Shown here: piece by piece, positions 36,096-50,005 of the stretch
Numbering within the stretch: position 1 is the first letter of the stretch
Layout of the letters: each line of letters starts with the position of its first letter
Notes under the pieces: model-generated
What the model was told of the DNA's origin: nothing
Database searches by the model: none
What the model saw: the letters and a program-made list of their open reading frames with translations, nothing else
Source: Synchiropus splendidus
Lineage: Eukaryota; Chordata; Actinopteri; Syngnathiformes; Callionymidae
Reading direction: 5' to 3'
Assembly: GCF_027744825.2 (NCBI RefSeq)
Contig: NW_026527080.1
Span: 213,635-277,634 of the forward strand
Length of the DNA stretch: 64,000 nucleotides
Program-made: the position numbers and the translations under genes

Positions 36096-39000
36096 TGAAA
36101 TTTTAACCTCCCACTATAGCAGAAAGGGTCTTTCTAGTAGTTGCACATCACATCTAAGCTGTCTGAAGTGTTTTTCCAAAGTTATCAACACTTTTATGTT
36201 TGGCGTTCCGAAACCCACCTTATCTCAGGCTGAAAAGCGTTTTTGTGCATTGTGCCATAACTTTTCAGGAAAGCTTCAGAACATGAAATTTTAACCTCCC
36301 ACTATAGCAGAAAGGGTCTTTCTAGTAGTTGCACATCAAATCTAAACTGTCTGAAGTGTTTTTCCAAAGTTATCAACACTTTTATGTTTGGCGTTCCGAA
36401 ACCCACCTTATCTCAGGCTGAAAAGCGTTTTTACGCATTGTGCCATAACTTTTCAGGGAAGCTTCAGAACATGAAATTTTAACCTCCCACTATAGTAGAA
36501 AGGGTCTTTCTAGTAGGTGCACATCAAATCTAAGCTCTCTGAAGTGTTTTTCGAAAGTTATCAACACTTTTATGTTTGGCGTTCCGAAACCCACCTTATC
36601 TCAGGCTGAAAAGCGTTTTTGTGCATTGTGCCATAACTTTTCAGGGAAGCTTCAGAACATGAAATTTTAACCTCCCACTATAGCAGAAAGGGTCTTTCTA
36701 GTAGTTGCACATCAAATCTAAACTGTCTGAAGTGTTTTTCCAAAGTTATCAACACTTTTATGTTTGGCGTTCCGAAACCCACCTTATCTCAGGCTGAAAA
36801 GCGTTTTTGTGCATTGTGCCATAACTTTTCAGGGAAGCTTCAGAACATGAAATTTTAACCTCCCACTATAGCAGAAAGGGTCTTTCTAGTAGTTGGACAT
36901 CAAATCTAAGCTGTCTGAAGTGTTTTTCAAAAGTTATCAACACTTTTATGTTTGGCGTTCCGAAACCCACCTTATCTCAGGCTGAAAAGCGTTTTTGTGC
37001 ATTGTGCCATAACTTTTCAGGAAAGCTTCAGAACATGAAATTTTAACCTCCCACTATAGCAGAAAGGGTCTTTCTAGTAGTTGCACATCAAATCTAAACT
37101 GTCTGAAGTGTTTTTCCAAAGTTATCAACACTTTTATGTTTGGCGTTCCAAACCCAACTTATCTCAGGCTGAAAAGCGTTTTTACGCATTGTGCCATAAC
37201 TTTTCAGGGAAGCTTCAGAACATGAAATTTTAACCTCCCACTATAGCAGAAAGGGTCTTTCTAGTAGGTGCACATCAAATCTAAGCTCTCTGAAGTGTTT
37301 TTCGAAAGTTATCAACACTTTTATGTTTGGCGTTCCGAAACCCACCTTATCTCAGGCTGAAAAGCGTTTTTGTGCATTGTGCCATAACTTTTCAGGGAAG
37401 CTTCAGAACATGAAATTTTAACCTCCCACTATAGCAGAAAGGGTCTTTCTAGTAGTTGCACATCAAATCTAAACTGTCTGAAGTGTTTTTCCAAAGTTAT
37501 TAACACTTTTATGTTTGGCGTTCCGAAACCCACCTTATCTCAGGCTGAAAAGCGTTTTTGTGCATTGTGCCATAACTTTTCAGGGAAGCTTCAGAACATG
37601 AAATTTTAACCTCCCACTATAGCAGAAAGGGTCTTTCTAGTAGTTGCACATCAAATCTAAACTGTCTGAAGTGTTTTTCCAAAGTTATCAACACTTTTAT
37701 GTTTGGCGTTCCGAAACCCACCTTATCTCAGGCTGAAAAGCGTTTTTACGCATTGTGCCATAACTTTTCAGGGAAGCTTCAGAACATGAAATTTTAACCT
37801 CCCACTATAGCAGAAAGGGTCTTTCTAGTAGTTGCACATCAAATCTAAACTGTCTGAAGTGTTTTTCCAAAGTTATCAACACTTTTATGTTTGGCGTTCC
37901 GAAACCCACCTTATCTCAGGCTGAAAAGCGTTTTTGTGCATTGTGCCATAACTTTTCAGGAAAGCTTCAGAACATGAAATTTTAACCTCCCACTATAGCA
38001 GAAAAGGTCTTTCTAGTAGTTGCACATCAAATCTAAACTGTCTGAAGTGTTTTTCCAAAGTTATCAACACTTTTATGTTTGGCGTTCCGAAACCCACCTT
38101 ATCTCAGGCTGAAAAGCGTTTTTGTGCATTGTGCCATAACTTTTCAGGAAAGCTTCAGAACATGAAATTTTAACCTCCCACTATAGCAGAAAGGGTCTTT
38201 CTAGTAGTTGCACATCAAATCTAAACTGTCTGAAGTGTTTTTCCAAAGTTATCAACACTTTTATGTTTGGCGTTCCGAAACCCACCTTATCTCAGGCTGA
38301 AAAGCGTTTTTACGCATTGTGCCATAACTTTTCAGGGAAGCTTCAGAACATGAAATTTTAACCTCCCACTATAGCAGAAAGGGTCTTTCTAGTAGGTGCA
38401 CATCAAATCTAAGCTCTCTGAAGTGTTTTTCGAAAGTTATCAACACTTTTATGTTTGGCGTTCCGAAACCCACCTTATCTCAGGCTGAAAAGCGTTTTTG
38501 TGCATTGTGCCATAACTTTTCAGGGAAGCTTCAGAACATGAAATTTTAACCTCCCACTATAGCAGAAAGGGTCTTTCTAGTAGTTGCACATCAAATCTAA
38601 ACTGTTTGAAGTGTTTTTCCAAAGTTATTAACACTTTTATGTTTGGCGTTCCGAAACCCACCTTATCTCAGGCTGAAAAGCGTTTTTGTGCATTGTGCCA
38701 TAACTTTTCAGGGAAGCTTCAGAACATGAAATTTTAACCTCCCACTATAGCAGAAAGGGTCTTTCTAGTAGTTGCACATCAAATCTAAACTGTCTGAAGT
38801 GTTTTTCCAAAGTTATCAACACTTTTATGTTTGGCGTTCCGAAACCCACCTTATCTCAGGCTGAAAAGCGTTTTTACGCATTGTGCCATAACTTTTCAGG
38901 GAAGCTTCAGAACATGAAATTTTAACCTCCCACTATAGCAGAAAGGGTCTTTCTAGTAGGTGCACATCAAATCTAAGCTGTCTGAAGTGTTTTTCGAAAG

Positions 39001-40042
39001 TTATCAACACTTTTATGTTTGGCGTTCCGAAACCCACCTTATCTCAGGCTGAAAAGCGTTTTTGTGCATTGTGCCATAACTTTTCAGGGAAGCTTCAGAA
39101 CATGAAATTTTAACCTCCCACTATAGCAGAAAGGGTCTTTCTAGTAGTTGCACATCAAATCTAAGCTGTCTGAAGTGTTTTTCAAAAGTTATCAACACTT
39201 TTATGTTTGGCGTTCCGAAACCCACCTTATCTCAGGCTGAAAAGCGTTTTTGTGCATTGTGCCATAACTTTTCAGGAAAGCTTCAGAACATGAAATTTTA
39301 ACCTCCCACTATAGCAGAAAGGGTCTTTCTAGTAGTTGCACATCAAATCTAAACTGTCTGAAGTGTTTTTCCAAAGTTATCAACACTTTTATGTTTGGCG
39401 TTCCGAAACCCACCTTATCTCAGGCTGAAAAGCGTTTTTACGCATTGTGCCATAACTTTTCAGGGAAGCTTCAGAACATGAAATTTTAACCTCCCACTAT
39501 AGCAGAAAGGGTCTTTCTAGTAGGTGCACATCAAATCTAAGCTCTCTGAAGTGTTTTTCGAAAGTTATCAACACTTTTATGTTTGGCGTTCCGAAACCCA
39601 CCTTATCTCAGGCTGAAAAGCGTTTTTGTGCATTGTGCCATAACTTTTCAGGGAAGCTTCAGAACATGAAATTTTAACCTCCCACTATAGTAGAAAGGGT
39701 CTTTCTAGTAGTTGCACATCAAATCTAAACTGTCTGAAGTGTTTTTCCAAAGTTATCAACACTTTTATGTTTGGCGTTCCGAAACCCACCTTATCTCAGG
39801 CTGAAAAGCGTTTTTGTGCATTGTGCCATAACTTTTCAGGGAAGCTTCAGAACATGAAATTTTAACCTCCCACTATAGCAGAAAGGGTCTTTCTAGTAGT
39901 TGCACATCAAATCTAAACTGTCTGAAGTGTTTTTCCAAAGTTATCAACACTTTTATGTTTGGCGTTCCGAAACCCACCTTATCTCAGGCTGAAAAGCGTT
40001 TTTGTGCATTGTGCCATAACTTTTCAGGGAAGCTTCAGAACA
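36096..40042 (+). repeat. A* block, 21 monomers
   Basis: Order: A*-B-C^-E-A-B'-C-D-B-E+-E+-B-C-D-B-F-A-B-C-E^-E, 3947 bp because the B' at 37036 is 187 bp. Its A* has 82C rather than 82A. Private marks that recur 6203 bp later are GGACAT (G at 36896), TTCCAAACCC (deletion near 37149) and GAAAAGG (A at 38005). The second D has 68T (38606). Confidence 0.87.
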
Positions 40043-42674
40043 TGAAATTTTAACCTCCCACTATAGCAGAAAGGGTCTTTCTAGTAGTTGCACATCACAT
40101 CTAAGCTGTCTGAAGTGTTTTTCAAAAGTTATCAACACTTTTATGTTTGGCGTTCCGAAACCCACCTTATCTCAGGCTGAAAAGCGTTTTTGTGCATTGT
40201 GCCATAACTTTTCAGGAAAGCTTCAGAACATGAAATTTTAACCTCCCACTATAGCAGAAAGGGTCTTTCTAGTAGTTGCACATCAAATCTAAACTGTCTG
40301 AAGTGTTTTTCCAAAGTTATCAACACTTTTATGTTTGGCGTTCCGAAACCCACCTTATCTCAGGCTGAAAAGCGTTTTTACGCATTGTGCCATAACTTTT
40401 CAGGGAAGCTTCAGAACATGAAATTTTAACCTCCCACTATAGTAGAAAGGGTCTTTCTAGTAGGTGCACATCAAATCTAAGCTCTCTGAAGTGTTTTTCG
40501 AAAGTTATCAACACTTTTATGTTTGGCGTTCCGAAACCCACCTTATCTCAGGCTGAAAAGCGTTTTTGTGCATTGTGCCATAACTTTTCAGGGAAGCTTC
40601 AGAACATGAAATTTTAACCTCCCACTATAGCAGAAAGGGTCTTTCTAGTAGTTGCACATCAAATCTAAACTGTCTGAAGTGTTTTTCCAAAGTTATCAAC
40701 ACTTTTATGTTTGGCGTTCCGAAACCCACCTTATCTCAGGCTGAAAAGCGTTTTTGTGCATTGTGCCATAACTTTTCAGGGAAGCTTCAGAACATGAAAT
40801 TTTAACCTCCCACTATAGCAGAAAGGGTCTTTCTAGTAGTTGCACATCAAATCTAAGCTGTCTGAAGTGTTTTTCAAAAGTTATCAACACTTTTATGTTT
40901 GGCGTTCCGAAACCCACCTTATCTCAGGCTGAAAAGCGTTTTTGTGCATTGTGCCATAACTTTTCAGGAAAGCTTCAGAACATGAAATTTTAACCTCCCA
41001 CTATAGCAGAAAGGGTCTTTCTAGTAGTTGCACATCAAATCTAAACTGTCTGAAGTGTTTTTCCAAAGTTATCAACACTTTTATGTTTGGCGTTCCGAAA
41101 CCCAACTTATCTCAGGCTGAAAAGCGTTTTTACGCATTGTGCCATAACTTTTCAGGGAAGCTTCAGAACATGAAATTTTAACCTCCCACTATAGCAGAAA
41201 GGGTCTTTCTAGTAGGTGCACATCAAATCTAAGCTCTCTGAAGTGTTTTTCGAAAGTTATCAACACTTTTATGTTTGGCGTTCCGAAACCCACCTTATCT
41301 CAGGCTGAAAAGCGTTTTTGTGCATTGTGCCATAACTTTTCAGGGAAGCTTCAGAACATGAAATTTTAACCTCCCACTATAGCAGAAAGGGTCTTTCTAG
41401 TAGTTGCACATCAAATCTAAACTGTCTGAAGTGTTTTTCCAAAGTTATTAACACTTTTATGTTTGGCGTTCCGAAACCCACCTTATCTCAGGCTGAAAAG
41501 CGTTTTTGTGCATTGTGCCATAACTTTTCAGGGAAGCTTCAGAACATGAAATTTTAACCTCCCACTATAGCAGAAAGGGTCTTTCTAGTAGTTGCACATC
41601 AAATCTAAACTGTCTGAAGTGTTTTTCCAAAGTTATCAACACTTTTATGTTTGGCGTTCCGAAACCCACCTTATCTCAGGCTGAAAAGCGTTTTTACGCA
41701 TTGTGCCATAACTTTTCAGGGAAGCTTCAGAACATGAAATTTTAACCTCCCACTATAGCAGAAAGGGTCTTTCTAGTAGGTGCACATCAAATCTAAGCTG
41801 TCTGAAGTGTTTTTCGAAAGTTATCAACACTTTTATGTTTGGCGTTCCGAAACCCACCTTATCTCAGGCTGAAAAGCGTTTTTGTGCATTGTGCCATAAC
41901 TTTTCAGGAAAGCTTCAGAACATGAAATTTTAACCTCCCACTATAGCAGAAAGGGTCTTTCTAGTAGTTGCACATCAAATCTAAACTGTCTGAAGTGTTT
42001 TTCCAAAGTTATCAACACTTTTATGTTTGGCGTTCCGAAACCCACCTTATCTCAGGCTGAAAAGCGTTTTTACGCATTGTGCCATAACTTTTCAGGGAAG
42101 CTTCAGAACATGAAATTTTAACCTCCCACTATAGCAGAAAGGGTCTTTCTAGTAGGTGCACATCAAATCTAAGCTCTCTGAAGTGTTTTTCGAAAGTTAT
42201 CAACACTTTTATGTTTGGCGTTCCGAAACCCACCTTATCTCAGGCTGAAAAGCGTTTTTGTGCATTGTGCCATAACTTTTCAGGGAAGCTTCAGAACATG
42301 AAATTTTAACCTCCCACTATAGCAGAAAGGGTCTTTCTAGTAGTTGCACATCAAATCTAAACTGTTTGAAGTGTTTTTCCAAAGTTATTAACACTTTTAT
42401 GTTTGGCGTTCCGAAACCCACCTTATCTCAGGCTGAAAAGCGTTTTTGTGCATTGTGCCATAACTTTTCAGGGAAGCTTCAGAACATGAAATTTTAACCT
42501 CCCACTATAGCAGAAAGGGTCTTTCTAGTAGTTGCACATCAAATCTAAACTGTCTGAAGTGTTTTTCCAAAGTTATCAACACTTTTATGTTTGGCGTTCC
42601 GAAACCCACCTTATCTCAGGCTGAAAAGCGTTTTTACGCATTGTGCCATAACTTTTCAGGGAAGCTTCAGAACA
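36472..42674 (+). repeat. 33-monomer tandem duplication, copy 1 (6203 bp)
   Basis: Every rare mark in this stretch recurs 6203 bp downstream: 36896/43099, 37150/43353, 38005/44208, 38606/44809, 39691/45894, 40098/46301 and 42366/48569. Type order also matches monomer for monomer. The copy starts in the C^ monomer at 36472 and ends before 42675. It cuts across the A* block boundaries, so the duplication was out of phase with them. Confidence 0.88.
37036..37222 (+). repeat. 187-bp B' monomer with TTCCAAACCC
   Basis: The usual TTCCGAAACCC has lost one base at about 37149, removing a CpG. The same deletion occurs at about 43352 in the monomer starting at 43239, exactly one duplication length (6203 bp) downstream. 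Shared inheritance through the duplication argues that this deletion is real rather than a base-calling error. Confidence 0.85.
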
Positions 42675-45600
42675 TGAAATTTTAACCTCCCACTATAGCA
42701 GAAAGGGTCTTTCTAGTAGGTGCACATCAAATCTAAGCTCTCTGAAGTGTTTTTCGAAAGTTATCAACACTTTTATGTTTGGCGTTCCGAAACCCACCTT
42801 ATCTCAGGCTGAAAAGCGTTTTTGTGCATTGTGCCATAACTTTTCAGGGAAGCTTCAGAACATGAAATTTTAACCTCCCACTATAGCAGAAAGGGTCTTT
42901 CTAGTAGTTGCACATCAAATCTAAACTGTCTGAAGTGTTTTTCCAAAGTTATCAACACTTTTATGTTTGGCGTTCCGAAACCCACCTTATCTCAGGCTGA
43001 AAAGCGTTTTTGTGCATTGTGCCATAACTTTTCAGGGAAGCTTCAGAACATGAAATTTTAACCTCCCACTATAGCAGAAAGGGTCTTTCTAGTAGTTGGA
43101 CATCAAATCTAAGCTGTCTGAAGTGTTTTTCAAAAGTTATCAACACTTTTATGTTTGGCGTTCCGAAACCCACCTTATCTCAGGCTGAAAAGCGTTTTTG
43201 TGCATTGTGCCATAACTTTTCAGGAAAGCTTCAGAACATGAAATTTTAACCTCCCACTATAGCAGAAAGGGTCTTTCTAGTAGTTGCACATCAAATCTAA
43301 ACTGTCTGAAGTGTTTTTCCAAAGTTATCAACACTTTTATGTTTGGCGTTCCAAACCCAACTTATCTCAGGCTGAAAAGCGTTTTTACGCATTGTGCCAT
43401 AACTTTTCAGGGAAGCTTCAGAACATGAAATTTTAACCTCCCACTATAGCAGAAAGGGTCTTTCTAGTAGGTGCACATCAAATCTAAGCTCTCTGAAGTG
43501 TTTTTCGAAAGTTATCAACACTTTTATGTTTGGCGTTCCGAAACCCACCTTATCTCAGGCTGAAAAGCGTTTTTGTGCATTGTGCCATAACTTTTCAGGG
43601 AAGCTTCAGAACATGAAATTTTAACCTCCCACTATAGCAGAAAGGGTCTTTCTAGTAGTTGCACATCAAATCTAAACTGTCTGAAGTGTTTTTCCAAAGT
43701 TATTAACACTTTTATGTTTGGCGTTCCGAAACCCACCTTATCTCAGGCTGAAAAGCGTTTTTGTGCATTGTGCCATAACTTTTCAGGGAAGCTTCAGAAC
43801 ATGAAATTTTAACCTCCCACTATAGCAGAAAGGGTCTTTCTAGTAGTTGCACATCAAATCTAAACTGTCTGAAGTGTTTTTCCAAAGTTATCAACACTTT
43901 TATGTTTGGCGTTCCGAAACCCACCTTATCTCAGGCTGAAAAGCGTTTTTACGCATTGTGCCATAACTTTTCAGGGAAGCTTCAGAACATGAAATTTTAA
44001 CCTCCCACTATAGCAGAAAGGGTCTTTCTAGTAGTTGCACATCAAATCTAAACTGTCTGAAGTGTTTTTCCAAAGTTATCAACACTTTTATGTTTGGCGT
44101 TCCGAAACCCACCTTATCTCAGGCTGAAAAGCGTTTTTGTGCATTGTGCCATAACTTTTCAGGAAAGCTTCAGAACATGAAATTTTAACCTCCCACTATA
44201 GCAGAAAAGGTCTTTCTAGTAGTTGCACATCAAATCTAAACTGTCTGAAGTGTTTTTCCAAAGTTATCAACACTTTTATGTTTGGCGTTCCGAAACCCAC
44301 CTTATCTCAGGCTGAAAAGCGTTTTTGTGCATTGTGCCATAACTTTTCAGGAAAGCTTCAGAACATGAAATTTTAACCTCCCACTATAGCAGAAAGGGTC
44401 TTTCTAGTAGTTGCACATCAAATCTAAACTGTCTGAAGTGTTTTTCCAAAGTTATCAACACTTTTATGTTTGGCGTTCCGAAACCCACCTTATCTCAGGC
44501 TGAAAAGCGTTTTTACGCATTGTGCCATAACTTTTCAGGGAAGCTTCAGAACATGAAATTTTAACCTCCCACTATAGCAGAAAGGGTCTTTCTAGTAGGT
44601 GCACATCAAATCTAAGCTCTCTGAAGTGTTTTTCGAAAGTTATCAACACTTTTATGTTTGGCGTTCCGAAACCCACCTTATCTCAGGCTGAAAAGCGTTT
44701 TTGTGCATTGTGCCATAACTTTTCAGGGAAGCTTCAGAACATGAAATTTTAACCTCCCACTATAGCAGAAAGGGTCTTTCTAGTAGTTGCACATCAAATC
44801 TAAACTGTTTGAAGTGTTTTTCCAAAGTTATTAACACTTTTATGTTTGGCGTTCCGAAACCCACCTTATCTCAGGCTGAAAAGCGTTTTTGTGCATTGTG
44901 CCATAACTTTTCAGGGAAGCTTCAGAACATGAAATTTTAACCTCCCACTATAGCAGAAAGGGTCTTTCTAGTAGTTGCACATCAAATCTAAACTGTCTGA
45001 AGTGTTTTTCCAAAGTTATCAACACTTTTATGTTTGGCGTTCCGAAACCCACCTTATCTCAGGCTGAAAAGCGTTTTTACGCATTGTGCCATAACTTTTC
45101 AGGGAAGCTTCAGAACATGAAATTTTAACCTCCCACTATAGCAGAAAGGGTCTTTCTAGTAGGTGCACATCAAATCTAAGCTGTCTGAAGTGTTTTTCGA
45201 AAGTTATCAACACTTTTATGTTTGGCGTTCCGAAACCCACCTTATCTCAGGCTGAAAAGCGTTTTTGTGCATTGTGCCATAACTTTTCAGGGAAGCTTCA
45301 GAACATGAAATTTTAACCTCCCACTATAGCAGAAAGGGTCTTTCTAGTAGTTGCACATCAAATCTAAGCTGTCTGAAGTGTTTTTCAAAAGTTATCAACA
45401 CTTTTATGTTTGGCGTTCCGAAACCCACCTTATCTCAGGCTGAAAAGCGTTTTTGTGCATTGTGCCATAACTTTTCAGGAAAGCTTCAGAACATGAAATT
45501 TTAACCTCCCACTATAGCAGAAAGGGTCTTTCTAGTAGTTGCACATCAAATCTAAACTGTCTGAAGTGTTTTTCCAAAGTTATCAACACTTTTATGTTTG

Positions 45601-46245
45601 GCGTTCCGAAACCCACCTTATCTCAGGCTGAAAAGCGTTTTTACGCATTGTGCCATAACTTTTCAGGGAAGCTTCAGAACATGAAATTTTAACCTCCCAC
45701 TATAGCAGAAAGGGTCTTTCTAGTAGGTGCACATCAAATCTAAGCTCTCTGAAGTGTTTTTCGAAAGTTATCAACACTTTTATGTTTGGCGTTCCGAAAC
45801 CCACCTTATCTCAGGCTGAAAAGCGTTTTTGTGCATTGTGCCATAACTTTTCAGGGAAGCTTCAGAACATGAAATTTTAACCTCCCACTATAGTAGAAAG
45901 GGTCTTTCTAGTAGTTGCACATCAAATCTAAACTGTCTGAAGTGTTTTTCCAAAGTTATCAACACTTTTATGTTTGGCGTTCCGAAACCCACCTTATCTC
46001 AGGCTGAAAAGCGTTTTTGTGCATTGTGCCATAACTTTTCAGGGAAGCTTCAGAACATGAAATTTTAACCTCCCACTATAGCAGAAAGGGTCTTTCTAGT
46101 AGTTGCACATCAAATCTAAACTGTCTGAAGTGTTTTTCCAAAGTTATCAACACTTTTATGTTTGGCGTTCCGAAACCCACCTTATCTCAGGCTGAAAAGC
46201 GTTTTTGTGCATTGTGCCATAACTTTTCAGGGAAGCTTCAGAACA
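40043..46245 (+). repeat. A* block, 33 monomers
   Basis: Order: A*-B-C^-E-A-B'-C-D-B-F-B-C-D-B-C-E-A-B'-C-D-B-E+-E+-B-C-D-B-F-A-B-C-E^-E, 6203 bp with one 187-bp monomer at 43239. The right-hand part from 42675 repeats the 21-mer block just before it, including its private marks (43099, 43352, 44208). This block is therefore a composite made by duplication, with the join in the C monomer at 42675. Confidence 0.87.
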
Positions 46246-48877
46246 TGAAATTTTAACCTCCCACTATAGCAGAAAGGGTCTTTCTAGTAGTTGCACATCA
46301 CATCTAAGCTGTCTGAAGTGTTTTTCAAAAGTTATCAACACTTTTATGTTTGGCGTTCCGAAACCCACCTTATCTCAGGCTGAAAAGCGTTTTTGTGCAT
46401 TGTGCCATAACTTTTCAGGAAAGCTTCAGAACATGAAATTTTAACCTCCCACTATAGCAGAAAGGGTCTTTCTAGTAGTTGCACATCAAATCTAAACTGT
46501 CTGAAGTGTTTTTCCAAAGTTATCAACACTTTTATGTTTGGCGTTCCGAAACCCACCTTATCTCAGGCTGAAAAGCGTTTTTACGCATTGTGCCATAACT
46601 TTTCAGGGAAGCTTCAGAACATGAAATTTTAACCTCCCACTATAGTAGAAAGGGTCTTTCTAGTAGGTGCACATCAAATCTAAGCTCTCTGAAGTGTTTT
46701 TCGAAAGTTATCAACACTTTTATGTTTGGCGTTCCGAAACCCACCTTATCTCAGGCTGAAAAGCGTTTTTGTGCATTGTGCCATAACTTTTCAGGGAAGC
46801 TTCAGAACATGAAATTTTAACCTCCCACTATAGCAGAAAGGGTCTTTCTAGTAGTTGCACATCAAATCTAAACTGTCTGAAGTGTTTTTCCAAAGTTATC
46901 AACACTTTTATGTTTGGCGTTCCGAAACCCACCTTATCTCAGGCTGAAAAGCGTTTTTGTGCATTGTGCCATAACTTTTCAGGGAAGCTTCAGAACATGA
47001 AATTTTAACCTCCCACTATAGCAGAAAGGGTCTTTCTAGTAGTTGCACATCAAATCTAAGCTGTCTGAAGTGTTTTTCAAAAGTTATCAACACTTTTATG
47101 TTTGGCGTTCCGAAACCCACCTTATCTCAGGCTGAAAAGCGTTTTTGTGCATTGTGCCATAACTTTTCAGGAAAGCTTCAGAACATGAAATTTTAACCTC
47201 CCACTATAGCAGAAAGGGTCTTTCTAGTAGTTGCACATCAAATCTAAACTGTCTGAAGTGTTTTTCCAAAGTTATCAACACTTTTATGTTTGGCGTTCCG
47301 AAACCCAACTTATCTCAGGCTGAAAAGCGTTTTTACGCATTGTGCCATAACTTTTCAGGGAAGCTTCAGAACATGAAATTTTAACCTCCCACTATAGCAG
47401 AAAGGGTCTTTCTAGTAGGTGCACATCAAATCTAAGCTCTCTGAAGTGTTTTTCGAAAGTTATCAACACTTTTATGTTTGGCGTTCCGAAACCCACCTTA
47501 TCTCAGGCTGAAAAGCGTTTTTGTGCATTGTGCCATAACTTTTCAGGGAAGCTTCAGAACATGAAATTTTAACCTCCCACTATAGCAGAAAGGGTCTTTC
47601 TAGTAGTTGCACATCAAATCTAAACTGTCTGAAGTGTTTTTCCAAAGTTATTAACACTTTTATGTTTGGCGTTCCGAAACCCACCTTATCTCAGGCTGAA
47701 AAGCGTTTTTGTGCATTGTGCCATAACTTTTCAGGGAAGCTTCAGAACATGAAATTTTAACCTCCCACTATAGCAGAAAGGGTCTTTCTAGTAGTTGCAC
47801 ATCAAATCTAAACTGTCTGAAGTGTTTTTCCAAAGTTATCAACACTTTTATGTTTGGCGTTCCGAAACCCACCTTATCTCAGGCTGAAAAGCGTTTTTAC
47901 GCATTGTGCCATAACTTTTCAGGGAAGCTTCAGAACATGAAATTTTAACCTCCCACTATAGCAGAAAGGGTCTTTCTAGTAGGTGCACATCAAATCTAAG
48001 CTGTCTGAAGTGTTTTTCGAAAGTTATCAACACTTTTATGTTTGGCGTTCCGAAACCCACCTTATCTCAGGCTGAAAAGCGTTTTTGTGCATTGTGCCAT
48101 AACTTTTCAGGAAAGCTTCAGAACATGAAATTTTAACCTCCCACTATAGCAGAAAGGGTCTTTCTAGTAGTTGCACATCAAATCTAAACTGTCTGAAGTG
48201 TTTTTCCAAAGTTATCAACACTTTTATGTTTGGCGTTCCGAAACCCACCTTATCTCAGGCTGAAAAGCGTTTTTACGCATTGTGCCATAACTTTTCAGGG
48301 AAGCTTCAGAACATGAAATTTTAACCTCCCACTATAGCAGAAAGGGTCTTTCTAGTAGGTGCACATCAAATCTAAGCTCTCTGAAGTGTTTTTCGAAAGT
48401 TATCAACACTTTTATGTTTGGCGTTCCGAAACCCACCTTATCTCAGGCTGAAAAGCGTTTTTGTGCATTGTGCCATAACTTTTCAGGGAAGCTTCAGAAC
48501 ATGAAATTTTAACCTCCCACTATAGCAGAAAGGGTCTTTCTAGTAGTTGCACATCAAATCTAAACTGTTTGAAGTGTTTTTCCAAAGTTATTAACACTTT
48601 TATGTTTGGCGTTCCGAAACCCACCTTATCTCAGGCTGAAAAGCGTTTTTGTGCATTGTGCCATAACTTTTCAGGGAAGCTTCAGAACATGAAATTTTAA
48701 CCTCCCACTATAGCAGAAAGGGTCTTTCTAGTAGTTGCACATCAAATCTAAACTGTCTGAAGTGTTTTTCCAAAGTTATCAACACTTTTATGTTTGGCGT
48801 TCCGAAACCCACCTTATCTCAGGCTGAAAAGCGTTTTTACGCATTGTGCCATAACTTTTCAGGGAAGCTTCAGAACA
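42675..48877 (+). repeat. 33-monomer tandem duplication, copy 2 (6203 bp)
   Basis: This copy is adjacent to copy 1 with no spacer. Its first monomer has C at site 25, as in the F at 48878 that follows copy 2, but C at site 66, as in the C^ at 36472 that begins copy 1. That hybrid places the exchange between sites 25 and 66, about 42699-42740. Copy 2 ends where an F monomer (48878) replaces it. Confidence 0.85.
43239..43425 (+). repeat. 187-bp B' monomer, duplicate of 37036
   Basis: This monomer carries the same one-base deletion in TTCCAAACCC and the same 123A mark as its counterpart at 37036. The A monomer just before it shares the private GGACAT change (G at 43099). The pair is a clean tag for the 33-monomer duplication. 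Confidence 0.85.
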
Positions 48878-50005
48878 TGAAATTTTAACCTCCCACTATA
48901 GCAGAAAGGGTCTTTCTAGTAGGTGCACATCAAATCTAAGCTGTCTGAAGTGTTTTTCGAAAGTTATCAACACTTTTATGTTTGGCGTTCCGAAACCCAC
49001 CTTATCTCAGGCTGAAAAGCGTTTTTGTGCATTGTGCCATAACTTTTCAGGGAAGCTTCAGAACATGAAATTTTAACCTCCCACTATAGCAGAAAGGGTC
49101 TTTCTAGTAGTTGCACATCAAATCTAAGCTGTCTGAAGTGTTTTTCAAAAGTTATCAACACTTTTATGTTTGGCGTTCCGAAACCCACCTTATCTCAGGC
49201 TGAAAAGCGTTTTTGTGCATTGTGCCATAACTTTTCAGGAAAGCTTCAGAACATGAAATTTTAACCTCCCACTATAGCAGAAAGGGTCTTTCTAGTAGTT
49301 GCACATCAAATCTAAACTGTCTGAAGTGTTTTTCCAAAGTTATCAACACTTTTATGTTTGGCGTTCCGAAACCCACCTTATCTCAGGCTGAAAAGCGTTT
49401 TTACGCATTGTGCCATAACTTTTCAGGGAAGCTTCAGAACATGAAATTTTAACCTCCCACTATAGCAGAAAGGGTCTTTCTAGTAGGTGCACATCAAATC
49501 TAAGCTCTCTGAAGTGTTTTTCGAAAGTTATCAACACTTTTATGTTTGGCGTTCCGAAACCCACCTTATCTCAGGCTGAAAAGCGTTTTTGTGCATTGTG
49601 CCATAACTTTTCAGGGAAGCTTCAGAACATGAAATTTTAACCTCCCACTATAGTAGAAAGGGTCTTTCTAGTAGTTGCACATCAAATCTAAACTGTCTGA
49701 AGTGTTTTTCCAAAGTTATCAACACTTTTATGTTTGGCGTTCCGAAACCCACCTTATCTCAGGCTGAAAAGCGTTTTTGTGCATTGTGCCATAACTTTTC
49801 AGGGAAGCTTCAGAACATGAAATTTTAACCTCCCACTATAGCAGAAAGGGTCTTTCTAGTAGTTGCACATCAAATCTAAACTGTCTGAAGTGTTTTTCCA
49901 AAGTTATCAACACTTTTATGTTTGGCGTTCCGAAACCCACCTTATCTCAGGCTGAAAAGCGTTTTTGTGCATTGTGCCATAACTTTTCAGGGAAGCTTCA
50001 GAACA
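46246..50005 (+). repeat. A* block, 20 monomers
   Basis: Order: A*-B-C^-E-A-B'-C-D-B-F-B-C-D-B-F-A-B-C-E^-E, exactly 20 x 188 = 3760 bp. The second D has 68T (48569). It equals the 40-mer block type order with the B! segment and its neighbours lost, and shares the F-A-B-C-E^-E ending with the preceding blocks. All monomers are 188 bp. Confidence 0.87.
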
